A stretch of DNA of 64,000 nt from Conchocele bisecta (lineage: Eukaryota; Mollusca; Bivalvia; Lucinida; Thyasiridae): NCBI GenBank assembly GCA_029237695.1, contig CM055275.1, positions 8,196,899 through 8,260,898 on the forward strand, in the 5' to 3' direction. Position 1 is the first letter of the stretch, and every line of letters begins with the position of its first letter. Made by a program: the position numbers and the translations under genes. The notes below the pieces were generated by a model. That model was not told where the DNA came from. It worked only from the letters and a program-made list of their open reading frames with translations, and searched no databases. This document shows positions 1 to 9,696 of this stretch, piece by piece.

Positions 1-112
1 ACAAAATAGTTTTCTCAAATAATAGTTTCTAGAAAAGAAAGATAATTTACTTAAAATGCGTACCTTTGTATTTACATACTAATTACTATCTGTTCCACGT
101 TTACATACATGT

Positions 113-401
113 ACTTACTGTCTGTTCCACGTTTTGCTACGGACAAACTATTGGCTATTAAACACATTAAATCTAAAACAAATATACTGTTTAATCAATA
201 TTAACCAAAAGGTCTTTCCCTTTTTCTTACTTAAATGAAATTCCATCAAATATTCATTTTATTGCAAAAAACTTATTTTTTTCAAATGGGAAATTAACAT
301 GGGGGATAAATATAGATTGTTTAAAATTATTTTGGAATTAGTGGACTGATTTTCACAATCTAACTTGTTTTCTTAGCTACATCATTTCCAAGCTAACTAG
401 C
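113..401. mobile_element. M9-family half copy, host of a nested M1 insertion
   Basis: This stretch tracks the left arm and centre of the large palindrome at 2122-2666: a CTGTCTGTTCCACG start, then ATGGGAAATTAACATGGGG, then CTTGTTTTCTTAGCTAC. The match breaks after AGCTAACTAGCCAG and resumes after the M1 element at about 694 (TTTCGGAGCAAATTG). M1 therefore inserted into this older copy. Non-autonomous; no coding content seen. Confidence 0.5.
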
Positions 402-693
402 CAGTAGCCTATTTCACCAAAATTGAAAACCATACTTATCTAGCAAAGTGTACTTTGAGGGAGTAATCTTTTGTTTTCCCCGAAATGCATTATTTCATAT
501 ATAATTAACGGCTGCATATATTTGATGATTACAAGTATGTATAATTATTATACTAAAATGACAAAATGGCTGTGATAATGTAAGAAATTCAGTATAATAA
601 ACATTAATCAATTTGCCCTTAAATTGAACATTTCTCCCTCAAACTATACTTAGCAAGATAAGTACACTTTGCAATATCGGTGAAATAGGCTGC
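402..693. mobile_element. M1 palindromic MITE
   Basis: Imperfect inverted repeat with ends AGTAGCCTATTTCACC and GGTGAAATAGGCTGC. The internal arms carry TACTTTGAGGGAG and CTCCCTCAAACTATAC, and the core has GGCTGTGATAATGTAA. The same family recurs at 29368, 36870, 48650 and 49540. It sits inside an older M9 copy. Confidence 0.65.
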
Positions 694-744
694 ACGTTTC
701 GGAGCAAATTGTTCGATGGTTACTAAATTAGTGTTTGTTTAAAT

Positions 745-919
745 TAAAGGTACATGCCCACTGAGTAGACACAAACTGTTCTTATATTAATTAAATAAGT
801 GTATAATTGTGTCACTATTCCACCAGTTCTAAAAATACGAGTGCTCGGTATACAGATATAATAATTTATTTTACTGATAGTGACTCGCGGTAGTATCAGG
901 CTATTTTCATATGCAAATG
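745..919. mobile_element. M4 palindromic MITE, cut by the assembly gap
   Basis: Begins TTAAAGGTACATGCCCACTG and runs through TAGTATCAGGCTATTTTCATATG, the same internal order as the copies at 8346-9298 and 41424-43028. It is truncated by the N run, so the right arm probably lies in the gap. Confidence 0.6.
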
Positions 920-1419
920 NNNNNNNNNNNNNNNNNNNNNNNNNNNNNNNNNNNNNNNNNNNNNNNNNNNNNNNNNNNNNNNNNNNNNNNNNNNNNNNNN
1001 NNNNNNNNNNNNNNNNNNNNNNNNNNNNNNNNNNNNNNNNNNNNNNNNNNNNNNNNNNNNNNNNNNNNNNNNNNNNNNNNNNNNNNNNNNNNNNNNNNNN
1101 NNNNNNNNNNNNNNNNNNNNNNNNNNNNNNNNNNNNNNNNNNNNNNNNNNNNNNNNNNNNNNNNNNNNNNNNNNNNNNNNNNNNNNNNNNNNNNNNNNNN
1201 NNNNNNNNNNNNNNNNNNNNNNNNNNNNNNNNNNNNNNNNNNNNNNNNNNNNNNNNNNNNNNNNNNNNNNNNNNNNNNNNNNNNNNNNNNNNNNNNNNNN
1301 NNNNNNNNNNNNNNNNNNNNNNNNNNNNNNNNNNNNNNNNNNNNNNNNNNNNNNNNNNNNNNNNNNNNNNNNNNNNNNNNNNNNNNNNNNNNNNNNNNNN
1401 NNNNNNNNNNNNNNNNNNN
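920..1419. other. Assembly gap (500 N)
   Basis: Exactly 500 undetermined bases, which suggests a placeholder length. Open frames spanning it carry no information. The gap starts inside an M4 palindrome, a structure that often breaks assemblies. Confidence 0.99.
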
Positions 1420-1501
1420 ACATACAGCTAGCAAATACTATGAAATTACTGACACATCAAACCATGCTCAGCATTTCTTTACATTACATCAGTACCAAAG
1501 G

Positions 1502-1698
1502 TTTAACCCTGCTTCATCTGTTGTTTATTTTTTATTTTCAATTTTTATCATCAAAAACATGCTTTGACAGCACTTCAGAATCATTTCCATTGGAAATGAT
1601 TCTGAAGTGCTGTCAAATCATGTTTTTATTGAGAAATAAGGCAATATATAAAAGCAACAGCAGACGACAATCGTCGTGAGTAGCGGTCTAAGGGTTAA
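1502..1698. mobile_element. M2 palindromic MITE with TTAA ends
   Basis: Bounded by TTAACCCTG and AGGGTTAA. It is a hairpin around AATCATTTCCATTGGAAATG with flanking GACAGCACTTCAGAATC and its complement. TTAA target sites with CCC/GGG ends are typical of piggyBac-type elements; the assignment is an inference because no transposase is present. Other copies are at 2800, 6791, 18183, 25279, 28319, 32290 and 35097. Confidence 0.75.
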
Positions 1699-2121
1699 TA
1701 CATGTATGTGTAAATAAGTGTAAAATAGATACAAACATTATCAAAATTGGTTTATTGGTTCAAATGTTAGAAATCTGCTTAAAACTGAAGGGCTCAATTG
1801 AAGAAGGGGAATAACTGTCTTATCTGATGGAGTTACTCCCCTTTTTCCACTGGCCCCATCAAGTGTTAGTAAAATAGATGTTCATCACTGAACTGGCATT
1901 AATTTTTTGTCTAAGCAACTAAAATATTAATTATCTTATGAAAAGCGGCAAATAAAATTGTCGTCTGCCGTTTTTCATACTTGTCTTATTTCTTAATGAA
2001 AACAATATTTCGGCAGCAAATGATGATCATCTGATGTTTAAGGCACAAAATGTAGGCACAAAATGTTTTAAGGCTGTCAACACACATTTTTTTCATAAAC
2101 TACATTGAATGCACTGAACTT

Positions 2122-2666
2122 ACTGTCTGTTTCACGAAAGCTGCCCAAATTTTACGGCCATATAAACAATTCAAAAACAATATTTATTTCGACAATATTA
2201 AATTAAAGGAAAATTTAAGAATGAGCCTTCTTTTTATTTCGTGAAATTTGGTCAAATATTGATTTTATTGCGAAAAAACAATTTCCCCATGTTAAATCGA
2301 TGTCTATGGGGATTTAACATGGGGAAATCTTTTTGAATTTTAGAAATACTGGACCGATTTTTAAAATTTAACTTGTTTTCTTAGTTAGATCATATCCAAG
2401 CTATCTAGTCAGGTTTCGGAGTCAATTTCCAAATTTTTTCGTTTTTTGACTCCTCCCACACTTCCTTACCACTTTTTCCCCCAATGTTAAATTCCCATAG
2501 ACAAATCAATTTTTCGTAATAAAATCAATATTTGACCGAATTTCACGAAATAAAAAGAAGGCTCATTCTTAAATTTTCCTTTAATTTAATATTATCGAAA
2601 ATAATATTGTTTTTGAATTGTCTATATAGCCGTAAAATTTGGGCAGCTTTCGTGAAACAGACAATA
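2122..2666. mobile_element. M9 large palindrome
   Basis: Arms of about 200 bp (2122-2340 and 2470-2666) begin TACTGTCTGTTTCACG and end CGTGAAACAGACAATA. Both contain AAGAATGAGCCTTCTTTTTA or its complement. The unpaired centre includes GGGATTTAACATGGGG. A GGAT/GGAC-rich tail follows to about 2760. Half copies lie at 113-401 and 26118-26262. Confidence 0.7.
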
Positions 2667-2799
2667 GTCACCACCTGGACCGACAAACAAATACTTTTGA
2701 AACGTTTATGTGTCACACATGGACGGAAGAAAAAACGGATGGACGGATGGATGGACAGAAGAATAAAACTACGTACCCCTTGACATAAATTGTAAGCCA

Positions 2800-3034
2800 A
2801 GGGTATTAACAATTGTCGTCTGCTGTTGCTTTTATATCTTGCCTTATTTCTCAATAAAAACATGGATTGACAGCACTTCAGAATCATTTCCAATGGCAAT
2901 GATTCTAAAGTGCTGTCAAAGCATGTTGTAAATTATTCTAAAGTGCTGTTAAAGCATGTTTTTGATGATAAAAATGGAAAATAGAAAATAAACAGCAGAC
3001 GACAAGAAAATGAAGACAGCGGTGTAACGGTTAA
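2800..3034. mobile_element. M2 MITE with duplicated arm segment
   Basis: Runs from the ATTAACAATTGTCGTC end to ACGGTTAA. The segment GTAAATTATTCTAAAGTGCTG repeats part of the arm, giving the longer M2 form also seen at 6791 and 18183. No coding content. Confidence 0.7.
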
Positions 3035-3182
3035 ACAGCAGACAACATATACAAGCAGCATTTAATTACACGTAATTATATAATTGTATGGGTTAAATAT
3101 TAATTACAAAAGCTTCTGATTATGTAGCATACGTATACATAATAATCTCACCTTTACTCTGTTCATGTGCTAAAATAAATGT

Positions 3183-3330
3183 GTGATTGATTGATTGATT
3201 GATTGATTGAATGATTGACCATTCAACAACAAGGCTATATAAAGTTGTAAATAGATAAACAACAGCAGTGAACAACATGTAAGTGAATAACACCTACAAC
3301 AACAACAACAACAACAACAACAAAATGGCC
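3183..3330. repeat. Short (GATT)n and (CAA)n microsatellites
   Basis: A TTGATTGATTGATTGATTGA run at about 3184 is followed by ACAACAACAACAACAACAAC at about 3297. A second CAA run lies at 3674-3698, on the far side of the 3454-3660 palindrome. The palindrome probably inserted into one original CAA-rich stretch. Confidence 0.7.
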
Positions 3331-3453
3331 TTATTGAGTTTTTGACACCAGTGAACAATGTAGACGCTGACCAGGATGTCAGATGTGCAGGTTGATCTGA
3401 GGCTACACTGACACAAACTCAATAACCCCCCTTTTGTCAGGGTAGATCACATG

Positions 3454-3660
3454 GCAGGGATTCCGCTGGCGATCGCCACTTTCGCAATTGGCGATAAAAA
3501 ATAAACAATTGGCGTTAAAAAATTACAATTTTCGAAAAAAAATCCAAAACAATTTTTTTTTTTTTTTAATTTTTTTCTCGAAAATTGTAATTTTTTATCG
3601 AAATGTTTTTGTTTTTTTTTGAAGTGGCGATTTTTTTATTTTCCCCAGCGGAATCCCTGC
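3454..3660. mobile_element. Palindromic MITE with GCAGGGATTCCGCTGG ends
   Basis: Terminal inverted repeats GCAGGGATTCCGCTGG and CCAGCGGAATCCCTGC flank an A/T-rich hairpin (AAAAAATTACAATTTTCGA and complement). This is one copy in the window with both ends intact. No protein is encoded. Confidence 0.7.
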
Positions 3661-3779
3661 ATGGTGAACATCTACAACAACAACAACAACAACAGTGCAA
3701 GTGGCTATGTTACCTGTTTCCCCTTTCAGACCTAGAAATATAGGGTGAAAACACACATAATTTTCACAGACTATATTCA

Positions 3780-4007
3780 TTAACCCTTTCAACCCTGAGG
3801 AACTGGAATGGACTGTGATATGCTAATGTTCCGACCAATCCAATGGTCACAAAATGATTTTCAGATTCGTCCATTTATGAAAAGGGTGTGTTTTTGTTCT
3901 AAGAAATATGAAAATTTCTTGCAAAAAGTTACGTTACGAGCCGACTCATCTGGATCTGCACTGTTTGCATAAACTGATATAGTGGGCTTTCGGGTTCAAA
4001 GGGTTAA
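3780..4007. mobile_element. TTAA-bounded element, CCCTTTCAACCC type
   Basis: Begins TTAACCCTTTCAACCC and ends GGGTTCAAAGGGTTAA, so terminal inverted repeats sit inside TTAA sites as in piggyBac-like MITEs. The interior has TCATCTGGATCTGCACTG. A truncated relative begins at 35477, 11 bp from exon 1 of the coiled-coil gene. Confidence 0.65.
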
Positions 4008-4076
4008 ACAACAATTATTTTTTATCAAGATGTCAAGATTGATTGACTGAATGTCTCGAGCACAAGCAGAGCATGA

Positions 4077-4215
4077 GGCCCGTTTCACTAAACTTTGTAT
4101 TTTCATAAGTGCAAATTTAGGATTGACCGGAAATTTCAATAGATGGATAATTATTAGGCTATGCTTTATACATGTAAAGGAAGTCATTAATGTGAAATTA
4201 ACGTAATTTTCTTTT
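4077..4215. mobile_element. M3 degenerate copy
   Basis: Contains GGCCCGTTTCACTAAACTTT, AAGTGCAAATTTAGGATTG and ATTAATGTGAAATTAACG in the order found in intact M3 copies, but it lacks a clean right end. Confidence 0.5.
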
Positions 4216-4448
4216 AGCTAATAGGTTTTACAGTTTCATCAGAAAGTCCCATGGGATGAAAATATTTGTTCATGCCTAAATGCAGCAATATGGGGTGTCG
4301 ATATCAAAAATATTCCGGATGGCATACCGCCACACCCACCTAGCACGGTCGACAAACAAACGGTGCTAGTTCGAAAATATAGTAAACTATTTGAATTAAG
4401 AAGTCCCACCCCCTCTAACCTGAAATCCTGGATCCGCCCCTGCACGTC

Positions 4449-4662
4449 AGGGGCCCGTTTCACTAAACTTCGTACAACTAAAATGTTTGTAAGTGCAAAT
4501 TAGGATCGTCTGGAAATTTCAAATGTGGATTTACATTTATTGAGCATAGGCTGCATATGCAGCCTATGCTCAGTAAATGTAAATCCATTGTTTAAAAGAC
4601 AACATTGTTAATGTGAAATTTACAGACTATCATAATTTTGCACTTACGAACATTTTAGTTCG
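4449..4662. mobile_element. M3 palindromic MITE
   Basis: Left end GGGGCCCGTTTCACTAAACT; central hairpin ATTGAGCATAGGCTGCATAT with its mirror; right arm TTTTGCACTTACGAACATTT. The extreme right end is missing. It abuts a 4214-4446 stretch ending CCTGGATCCGCCCCTG, which looks like the tail of another decayed element. Confidence 0.65.
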
Positions 4663-4681
4663 CATATTACTGGTATGTATG

Positions 4682-4814
4682 CAAGAAATGGGGAGGTGGG
4701 AGATAGGGAGACTGGGGGCAGGTATATATAAGGAGCGGAAACTACAAGAAATGGGGAGGTGGGAGATAGGGAGACTGGGGGGCAGGTATGTATAAGGAGC
4801 GGAAACTACAAGAA
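4682..4814. repeat. 63-bp tandem duplication
   Basis: The unit starting CAAGAAATGGGGAGGTGGGA and ending AGGAGCGGAAACTA occurs twice back to back (4682 and 4745) with very few differences. A third copy starts and stops after a few bases. This is a recent local duplication. Confidence 0.85.
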
Positions 4815-4851
4815 ACTAATATGTACAGAAAAACATTTTAACAGAGAATGT

Positions 4852-5202
4852 CAGGGCCTGAAAATAGCACTGGTCCGAGGTCCTGGACCTGCAAATTTTA
4901 ATGTCGGACCTTGTATTTTACAATCAAAAAGTCCACCGGACCTGTGATAAAATTGAAATTGTGATCATCATTAGTGGCGATGCTAAATCTGTTCTGATTA
5001 TCGTCTTATAAGATAATTTTTGGTGACATATTCAAGTATTTACACATGGTGTGACGAGTCATTTAGTATGAAACAAACACATATTTCTACCATTTTTCTT
5101 ACGAATATCCTCTCGGACCTTCCAAAAAATTCCTCGGACCTTTCAATTTTTTCCTTCTTAGGTCCCGGACCTACTGGTAAAAGCTGCTATTTACAGGCCC
5201 TG
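4852..5202. mobile_element. M10 palindrome-ended element
   Basis: Starts CAGGGCCTGAAAATAGCACT and ends TATTTACAGGCCCTG. Subterminal GTCCGAGGTCCTGGACC and AGGTCCCGGACC pair with each other. CAGGG ends suggest a hAT-like non-autonomous element (inference). Diverged relatives are at 29082-29270 and 30066-30362. Confidence 0.6.
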
Positions 5203-5498
5203 AATGTATAATTGTGTTAGCCATCAGCGATAAAATCATGATATTTTTTTTATTTTTTTTTATTCTGGTATATATGTTTTTACCATAAGAGAGCTTTTAT
5301 CGCGAACGTCTAGGAGGAAATATTTCCTTCAAGGAAATAAAGCCCTCCAGAATGACGGTAACTCACTGGCGGGTAGCATGTAATATATAATAATATTAGC
5401 AGAGAGATAAAACTACAAAACTCTAAGCACAGATAAATATTTTCTAGATAAGAAGAACATAAAATGGCTGATGATTGTGATCTCAAAATCTACATGTA

Positions 5499-5752
5499 CA
5501 CACAAATTCGGGTAGTTTGATTGGTTGACACCGAGCACTTATACACAAATTCAGGCAGTTTGATAGGCCAAGTTTGAGCACAGCTCAGCCTCGACCAATC
5601 AAACTTATAAGCAAATTCAGGCAGTTTGATTGGCCAAGTTTGAGCACAGCTCAGCCTCGACCAATTAAACTCATACACAAATTCAGGCAGTTTGATTGGC
5701 CGAGACTGAGCACAGCTCAGCCTCGACCGATCAAATTTATACACAAATTCAG
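5499..5752. repeat. ~66-bp tandem repeat with paired CCAAT boxes
   Basis: About four units share AATTCAGGCAGTTTGATTGG and GCTCAGCCTCGACCAATCAA. Each unit is roughly self-complementary and carries one ATTGG and one CCAAT core, the NF-Y-type sequence, about 25-30 bp apart. No adjacent gene is visible, so any regulatory role is unproven. Confidence 0.75.
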
Positions 5753-5895
5753 TGACAGTCAAACATCCTGATTTTGAGCCTAAACCTACAGCCTAAACCT
5801 ACAGCAATGATAATCATAGAAAAATAAATATAGAAGGGATTTATAACCAATTAAAATCTGAGAACAAAATAAAATAATGTTTTATGGCTGTCAAT

Positions 5896-6084
5896 CAGGG
5901 GCCCTTTCACTAAACTTCATACAAAAATACAAGTGCAAATTTAGGATCGTCTGGAAATTTCAATTGATGGATTTACATTTATTGAGCATAGGCTAGCCTA
6001 TGCTCAATAAATGTAAATCCAATAAATGTTTATGCTAATGTGAAATTTACAGACTATCATCATTTTGCACTTACAAACATCCAG
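5896..6084. mobile_element. M3 palindromic MITE, short form
   Basis: Left end CAGGGGCCCTTTCACTAAAC. The hairpin centre ATTGAGCATAGGCTAGCCTA is directly followed by its mirror, and the right arm runs CACTTACAAACATCC. Confidence 0.6.
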
Positions 6085-6125
6085 ATAAGATGTGTGTGGG
6101 TTTACACATTTATTCTTGAACACAT

Positions 6126-6424
6126 ATTAATTGGGTAAAATCAAATCACACTACTGTTTACACGTCAACAGACAGCAATTATTGAATAGTTTGCTTCTAA
6201 ACATGCTAAATGAAAACATGTCTTGGCATTTCATTAGAATTGTTTTCATGGCAAAATAAGAAAAATATGCGATATTCGTGGTCTGTTATTGTTTTCTGCA
6301 GCAGATAAAGATACCACAAATTTATCATTGCTTTTTGATACTCACTACTTCTGATTTCAATTGAATTTTTGGCAATTTTAATTGGGTATTTAATCGAATA
6401 AACACCTTCACTTGAGCTCTGCTC
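6126..6424. mobile_element. M5 MITE, degenerate
   Basis: Carries M5 internal landmarks in order: TAATTGGGTAAAATC, CAGACAGCAATTATTGAATA, ACATGTCTTGGCATTTCATT, TTTTTGATACTCACTACTTC and TTTTAATTGGGTATTT. Both termini have decayed. Confidence 0.6.
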
Positions 6425-6504
6425 TTGGCTCTAACGAGACCGGGGGCATAAAAAGAAAGTACTAATTGAATTTGAAATCAGGGGGTATAATACTCTTCAG
6501 ACAC

Positions 6505-6790
6505 ATAGGAAAACAAGGGCATCGTTATCACAAGCTAATCCCCTTGCTGGCAGCCTTGATAAAAAAAAATTAACATGTTTTGCCTAACCATACGGTGAAC
6601 CTCAGTGACCTTAACCTTGGGCGGTCGGACGTGGGTCGTATGCAAAACGAGCATCATCCCTAGTCACATTGTGGCCAAATATCATCAAAATCGACGAAGC
6701 AGTTCATAAGTTCTTGAAAAATGAAAAGAGTTACTAACGTACGCACATATCGTTGACTATCGGCGAGAGGATAACAAATATATAAGGGAT
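6505..6790. repeat. Interspersed repeat with GCGGTCGGACGTGGGTC
   Basis: Shares AGCTAATCCCCTTGCTGGCAG and CTTGGGCGGTCGGACGTGGG with 10440-10890, including the TGACCTT-type phrase. No open frame of note. It looks like a decayed copy of a dispersed repeat of unknown class. Confidence 0.5.
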
Positions 6791-7040
6791 TTAACCCATA
6801 GACCGCTATCTTAAATTTTTTGTCGTCTGCTGTTTATTTTCTATTCTCCATTTTTATCATCAAAAATATGCTTTGACAGCACTTTAGAATAATTTACAAC
6901 ATGCTTTGACAGCACTTCAGAATCATTTCCATTGGAAATGATTCTGAAGTGTTGTCAAAACATGTTTTTATTGAGAAATAAGGCAAGATATAAAAGCAAC
7001 AGCAGACGACAATTGTTGTGTGTAGAGGTCTAAGGGTTGA
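6791..7040. mobile_element. M2 palindromic MITE, long form
   Basis: TTAACCCATAGACCGC start and GGTCTAAGGGTTGA end, so the second TTAA has mutated to TTGA. It contains the same additional arm segment as the 2800 and 18183 copies. Confidence 0.7.
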
Positions 7041-7142
7041 TAACCAATCAACATCTGATGCCATTTTATCACGGTTTAAATTGCTGTAGCCTCGTCATGT
7101 GACCAGAAACCACACAACTGCTACAAAGTTGCTGGAACATGG

Positions 7143-7664
7143 AAGCGTCCTGGTGCCAATGCTAAAATATTTTTATCTCCTAATTAGGATTTAGTATTTC
7201 CTAATTAGGACTTATTATTTCCTAATTAGGAGTTAATATCTCATAATTAGGAGTTAATATCTCATAATTAGGACTTATTGCTTTATTATTTCCTAATTAG
7301 GACTTAGCATTTCATAATTGGGAGTTAGTATCACCTAATTAGGAGTTATCTCCTAATTAGGAGTTAGTATCACCTAATTAGGAGTTAGTATCTCCTAATT
7401 AGGACTTACTATATGTGTCAATGTTAAAAAATGTTTGATCTAATTAGGAGATACCAACTCCTAATTATGAGATACTAACTCCTAATTAGGAGACAGTAAG
7501 ACCTAATTAGGAGCTACTAAGTCCTAATTAGGAGATATTACCTCCTAATTAGAAGATAATAAGTACCAATAAGGAAATAATAATACTAATCTACTAATTA
7601 GGACTTACTATCTCCTAATTAGGTTAAGAGATAAATATACTTTAGCATTGGCATGAGGACGCTT
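7143..7664. mobile_element. TIR element packed with CCTAATTAGGA palindromes
   Basis: Outer inverted repeats AAGCGTCCTGGTGCCAATGC and GCATTGGCATGAGGACGCTT enclose roughly 20 copies of CCTAATTAGGA or close variants spaced 17-22 bp. The orientation of the connecting bases (AGTTAGTAT versus ATACTAACT) flips near 7440, so the array is itself an inverted repeat. TAATTA is the core of many homeodomain binding sites. Confidence 0.7.
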
Positions 7665-7734
7665 TGTAAAATTTCTATTGAATATTTCCATGAAATTTAT
7701 TGACATATAGCGTTGCATAGTGACGACTTTATAG

Positions 7735-8095
7735 CAGAATACCAGGATAGTGTCATTTGATATCAAGTTTATCAGGCAAGGCTAGGAAACAGTAGGAATT
7801 CCGAGGTTTGCCGACCAGTTCCTACCCTTGGACAATAAACTTGATTGTGGCTGTGACTGGAGAAATGGGGCTTATGGTATTTGTGATCAATGTAGCTCCT
7901 GATCAAACAGCACACACATTTTGCCTCATAATGATCTATATATTGCTTGTTAGAAGCATGAACGGTGTTTCATTGATGGAATGGCGAACAGTATCGATCC
8001 TGATCAGACTGTGCGGATGCACAGGCTGATCTGGATCTACGCTGGTCGAAAGACACGTGTCTCCGATCACATCTACAACCAACAGAGACTAGCTC
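7735..8095. repeat. M11 fragment plus GATCAG-type bivalve-like repeat
   Basis: 7735-7805 matches the M11 end (GATATCAAGTTTATCAGGCA). 7836-8080 resembles 53275-53400: it shares ATGGCGAACAGTATCGATCC and GACTGTGCGGATGCACAGG followed by CTGATCTGGATCTACGCTGG. The latter family is palindromic and non-coding. Confidence 0.55.
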
Positions 8096-8345
8096 GGTCT
8101 TCGCATTTGTTTGTAGCGATGCATTTAGACCGGGCTAAACTATCGCCAAATATTGCCACACTAGGCAGCCGAGGGCATAATTAGATACATTTTATTTCGG
8201 CACCGATGTTGGTCAGTTAACTATTTTAAAGTATAAAGGGAAATAAATACTAGTGTTTACTCACAGTGCGTTATATTGGCTGAAACAGGTACACAAAATA
8301 TTTTCTCTGGTAAATACAAACATGTACATGTATAGCAAATTGTTT

Positions 8346-8552
8346 TAAAGGTACATGCCCACTCAGTAGGCACAAAATGTTCTTTATAGGAATTAAGCAA
8401 GTGTGTAATTGTGTCACTATTCCCCCAGTTCTAAAAATTGCAAGCGCCCGCTACACAGATATAACCATTTAGTAATATAAATTTTACTGACAGAAAATGT
8501 CCTGGCAGATGAAAGAACATTTTGTGCCTACGGAGTGGGCATGTACCTTTAA
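8346..8552. mobile_element. M4 MITE, short form
   Basis: Perfect-type ends TTAAAGGTACATGCCCACTC and GAGTGGGCATGTACCTTTAA, with AGGCACAAAATGTTCTTTAT and its mirror inside. It is the first of several M4 copies packed into one kilobase. Confidence 0.75.
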
Positions 8553-8599
8553 GATCAGATCACCTATTGCGTTTGAAAACAGTGTAGTCCCAGATCGGC

Positions 8600-8632
8600 A
8601 TCCGTTAAAATCCTTCATGTTCCGCTCTCTGA
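8600..8632 (-). pseudogene. Possible fragment copy of the exon 8 3' end
   Basis: ATCCGTTAAAATCCTTCATG followed by TTCC resembles the 3' end of exon 8 of the coiled-coil gene (ATCGTTAAGGTCTTTCGTG then TTCC) with a few substitutions and one insertion. The match is short, about 26 bp. It lies downstream of the exon in gene direction, as do the other 3'-end copies of this gene. Confidence 0.35.
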
Positions 8633-8637
8633 CACCT

Positions 8638-9148
8638 TAAAGGTACATGCCCACTCAGTAGGCACAAAATGTTCTTTATATCAGAGACATCATCTGAGAC
8701 ATTTTCTGGCAAAATAAAACATTCATCACCTTTACCCCACGTATTGATTGACATTATTGTGCATTTTATATCAGACACAAATTTCAACATTGATATCAGG
8801 GGCGATAACCGTGTTTCCTTAAACTGTTAACAAACATTACTATTTATTCTCTGCATTTATTTTTTGATGTGCAATGATCATCTTTTAGTTTAACATCTGC
8901 CGAAAATATAATTTTTTCATTTAATTGGCGACGCATTTAAAATTAAAAAATAGCATGCCTCATTTGCATATGAAAATAGCCTGATACCACCGCGCGTCAC
9001 TATCAGTAAAATTAATATTACTAAATGATTATATCTGTATATCGGGCACACGTAATTTTGAGAACTGGTGGAATAGTGACACAATTATACACTTATTTAA
9101 TTCCTATAAAGAACATTTTGTGCCTACTGAGTGGGCATGTACCTTTAA
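8638..9148. mobile_element. M4 MITE, long form
   Basis: Full-length element between TTAAAGGTACATGCCCACTC and GAGTGGGCATGTACCTTTAA, with the interior TTTGCATATGAAAATAGCCTG shared with 883-919 and 42838-42860. It shares its last bases with the next copy, in tail-to-head contact. Confidence 0.75.
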
Positions 9149-9298
9149 AGGTACATGCCCACACAGTAGGCACAAAATGTTTTTTATATCAGAGACATCA
9201 TCTGAGACATTTTCTGGCAAAATAAACATTTCATTCCCCACGTACTGATTGGCTTATTATACATTTTATATCAGACGTAAGTGGGCATGTACCTTTAA
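9146..9298. mobile_element. M4 MITE, truncated third copy
   Basis: Starts immediately at AAAGGTACATGCCCACACAG, runs through ATCAGAGACATCATCTGAGA, and closes early with AAGTGGGCATGTACCTTTAA. Most of the right half is deleted. Confidence 0.7.
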
Positions 9299-9439
9299 GC
9301 TAAGATTATGTGTACCGAACCCCCTTTAACCGATTAAACATATTGAGCTTGCATCCAGTGTAGTCCCAGTTCAGCCGGCGCATCAGGATCTACCGGTGTC
9401 GATAATATATTTAGTATTCCCCACCCCTAACCCCTGACC

Positions 9440-9515
9440 CGCTCTTCTCTAAGTACTCTCTAATTGGTCGAATTCTGTCAGCTCGTGTTTCCGCTAAAAT
9501 CGCTGAAATCGGTAC
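9440..9515 (-). pseudogene. Degenerate copy of part of exon 8
   Basis: Read on the minus strand, CGAGCTGACAGAATTCGACC then AATTAGAGAG parallels exon 8's CGAGCAGAGAGAATTCGGCT then GATCAGAGTG. It lies just past the exon's 3' end in the gene direction. No splice sites or open frame are preserved. Confidence 0.45.
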
Positions 9516-9544
9516 TGATCAGAGTCTACACGGTTCACACCTAC

Positions 9545-9692
9545 CTGTATCGTTAAGGTCTTTCGTGTTCCCTCCACACTCCTCCACTTTCACTCTGATC
9601 AGCCGAATTCTCTCTGCTCGCAGTTTTTGTTCGACGGCGCGAACTTTGCTCGCCGTCTCAACTAGATCTTTCTGTATAGTACCACTGAGTAC
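9545..9692 (-). CDS. Exon 8 of the coiled-coil gene (last one found)
   Basis: Spliced exon of 148 bp. The acceptor is CATTACTGCAG, next to a GGTT/GATT array, and the donor is ACAG|GTAGGT. It joins exon 7 in phase 0 and adds VLSGTIQKDLVETASKVRAV followed by EQKLRAERIRLIRVKVEECG and then GNTKDLNDT. This is a charged, probably helical segment with a more polar end. If the donor is skipped, the frame meets TGA at 9519-9521 after eight more residues, so this could also be the terminal exon. I do not recognise a named family. No polyadenylation signal can be assigned because the downstream DNA is M4 repeats. Copies of its acceptor edge lie upstream (10140, 10236) and traces of its 3' half lie downstream (9440, 8600). 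Confidence 0.7.
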
Positions 9693-9696
9693 CTGC

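Noticed and set aside
880..1567. Open frames across 920-1419
   Set aside because: They consist of undetermined bases.
7160..7640. Simple microsatellite explanation for the TAATTA array
   Set aside because: Rejected because outer TIRs and orientation reversal at the midpoint show an organised element.
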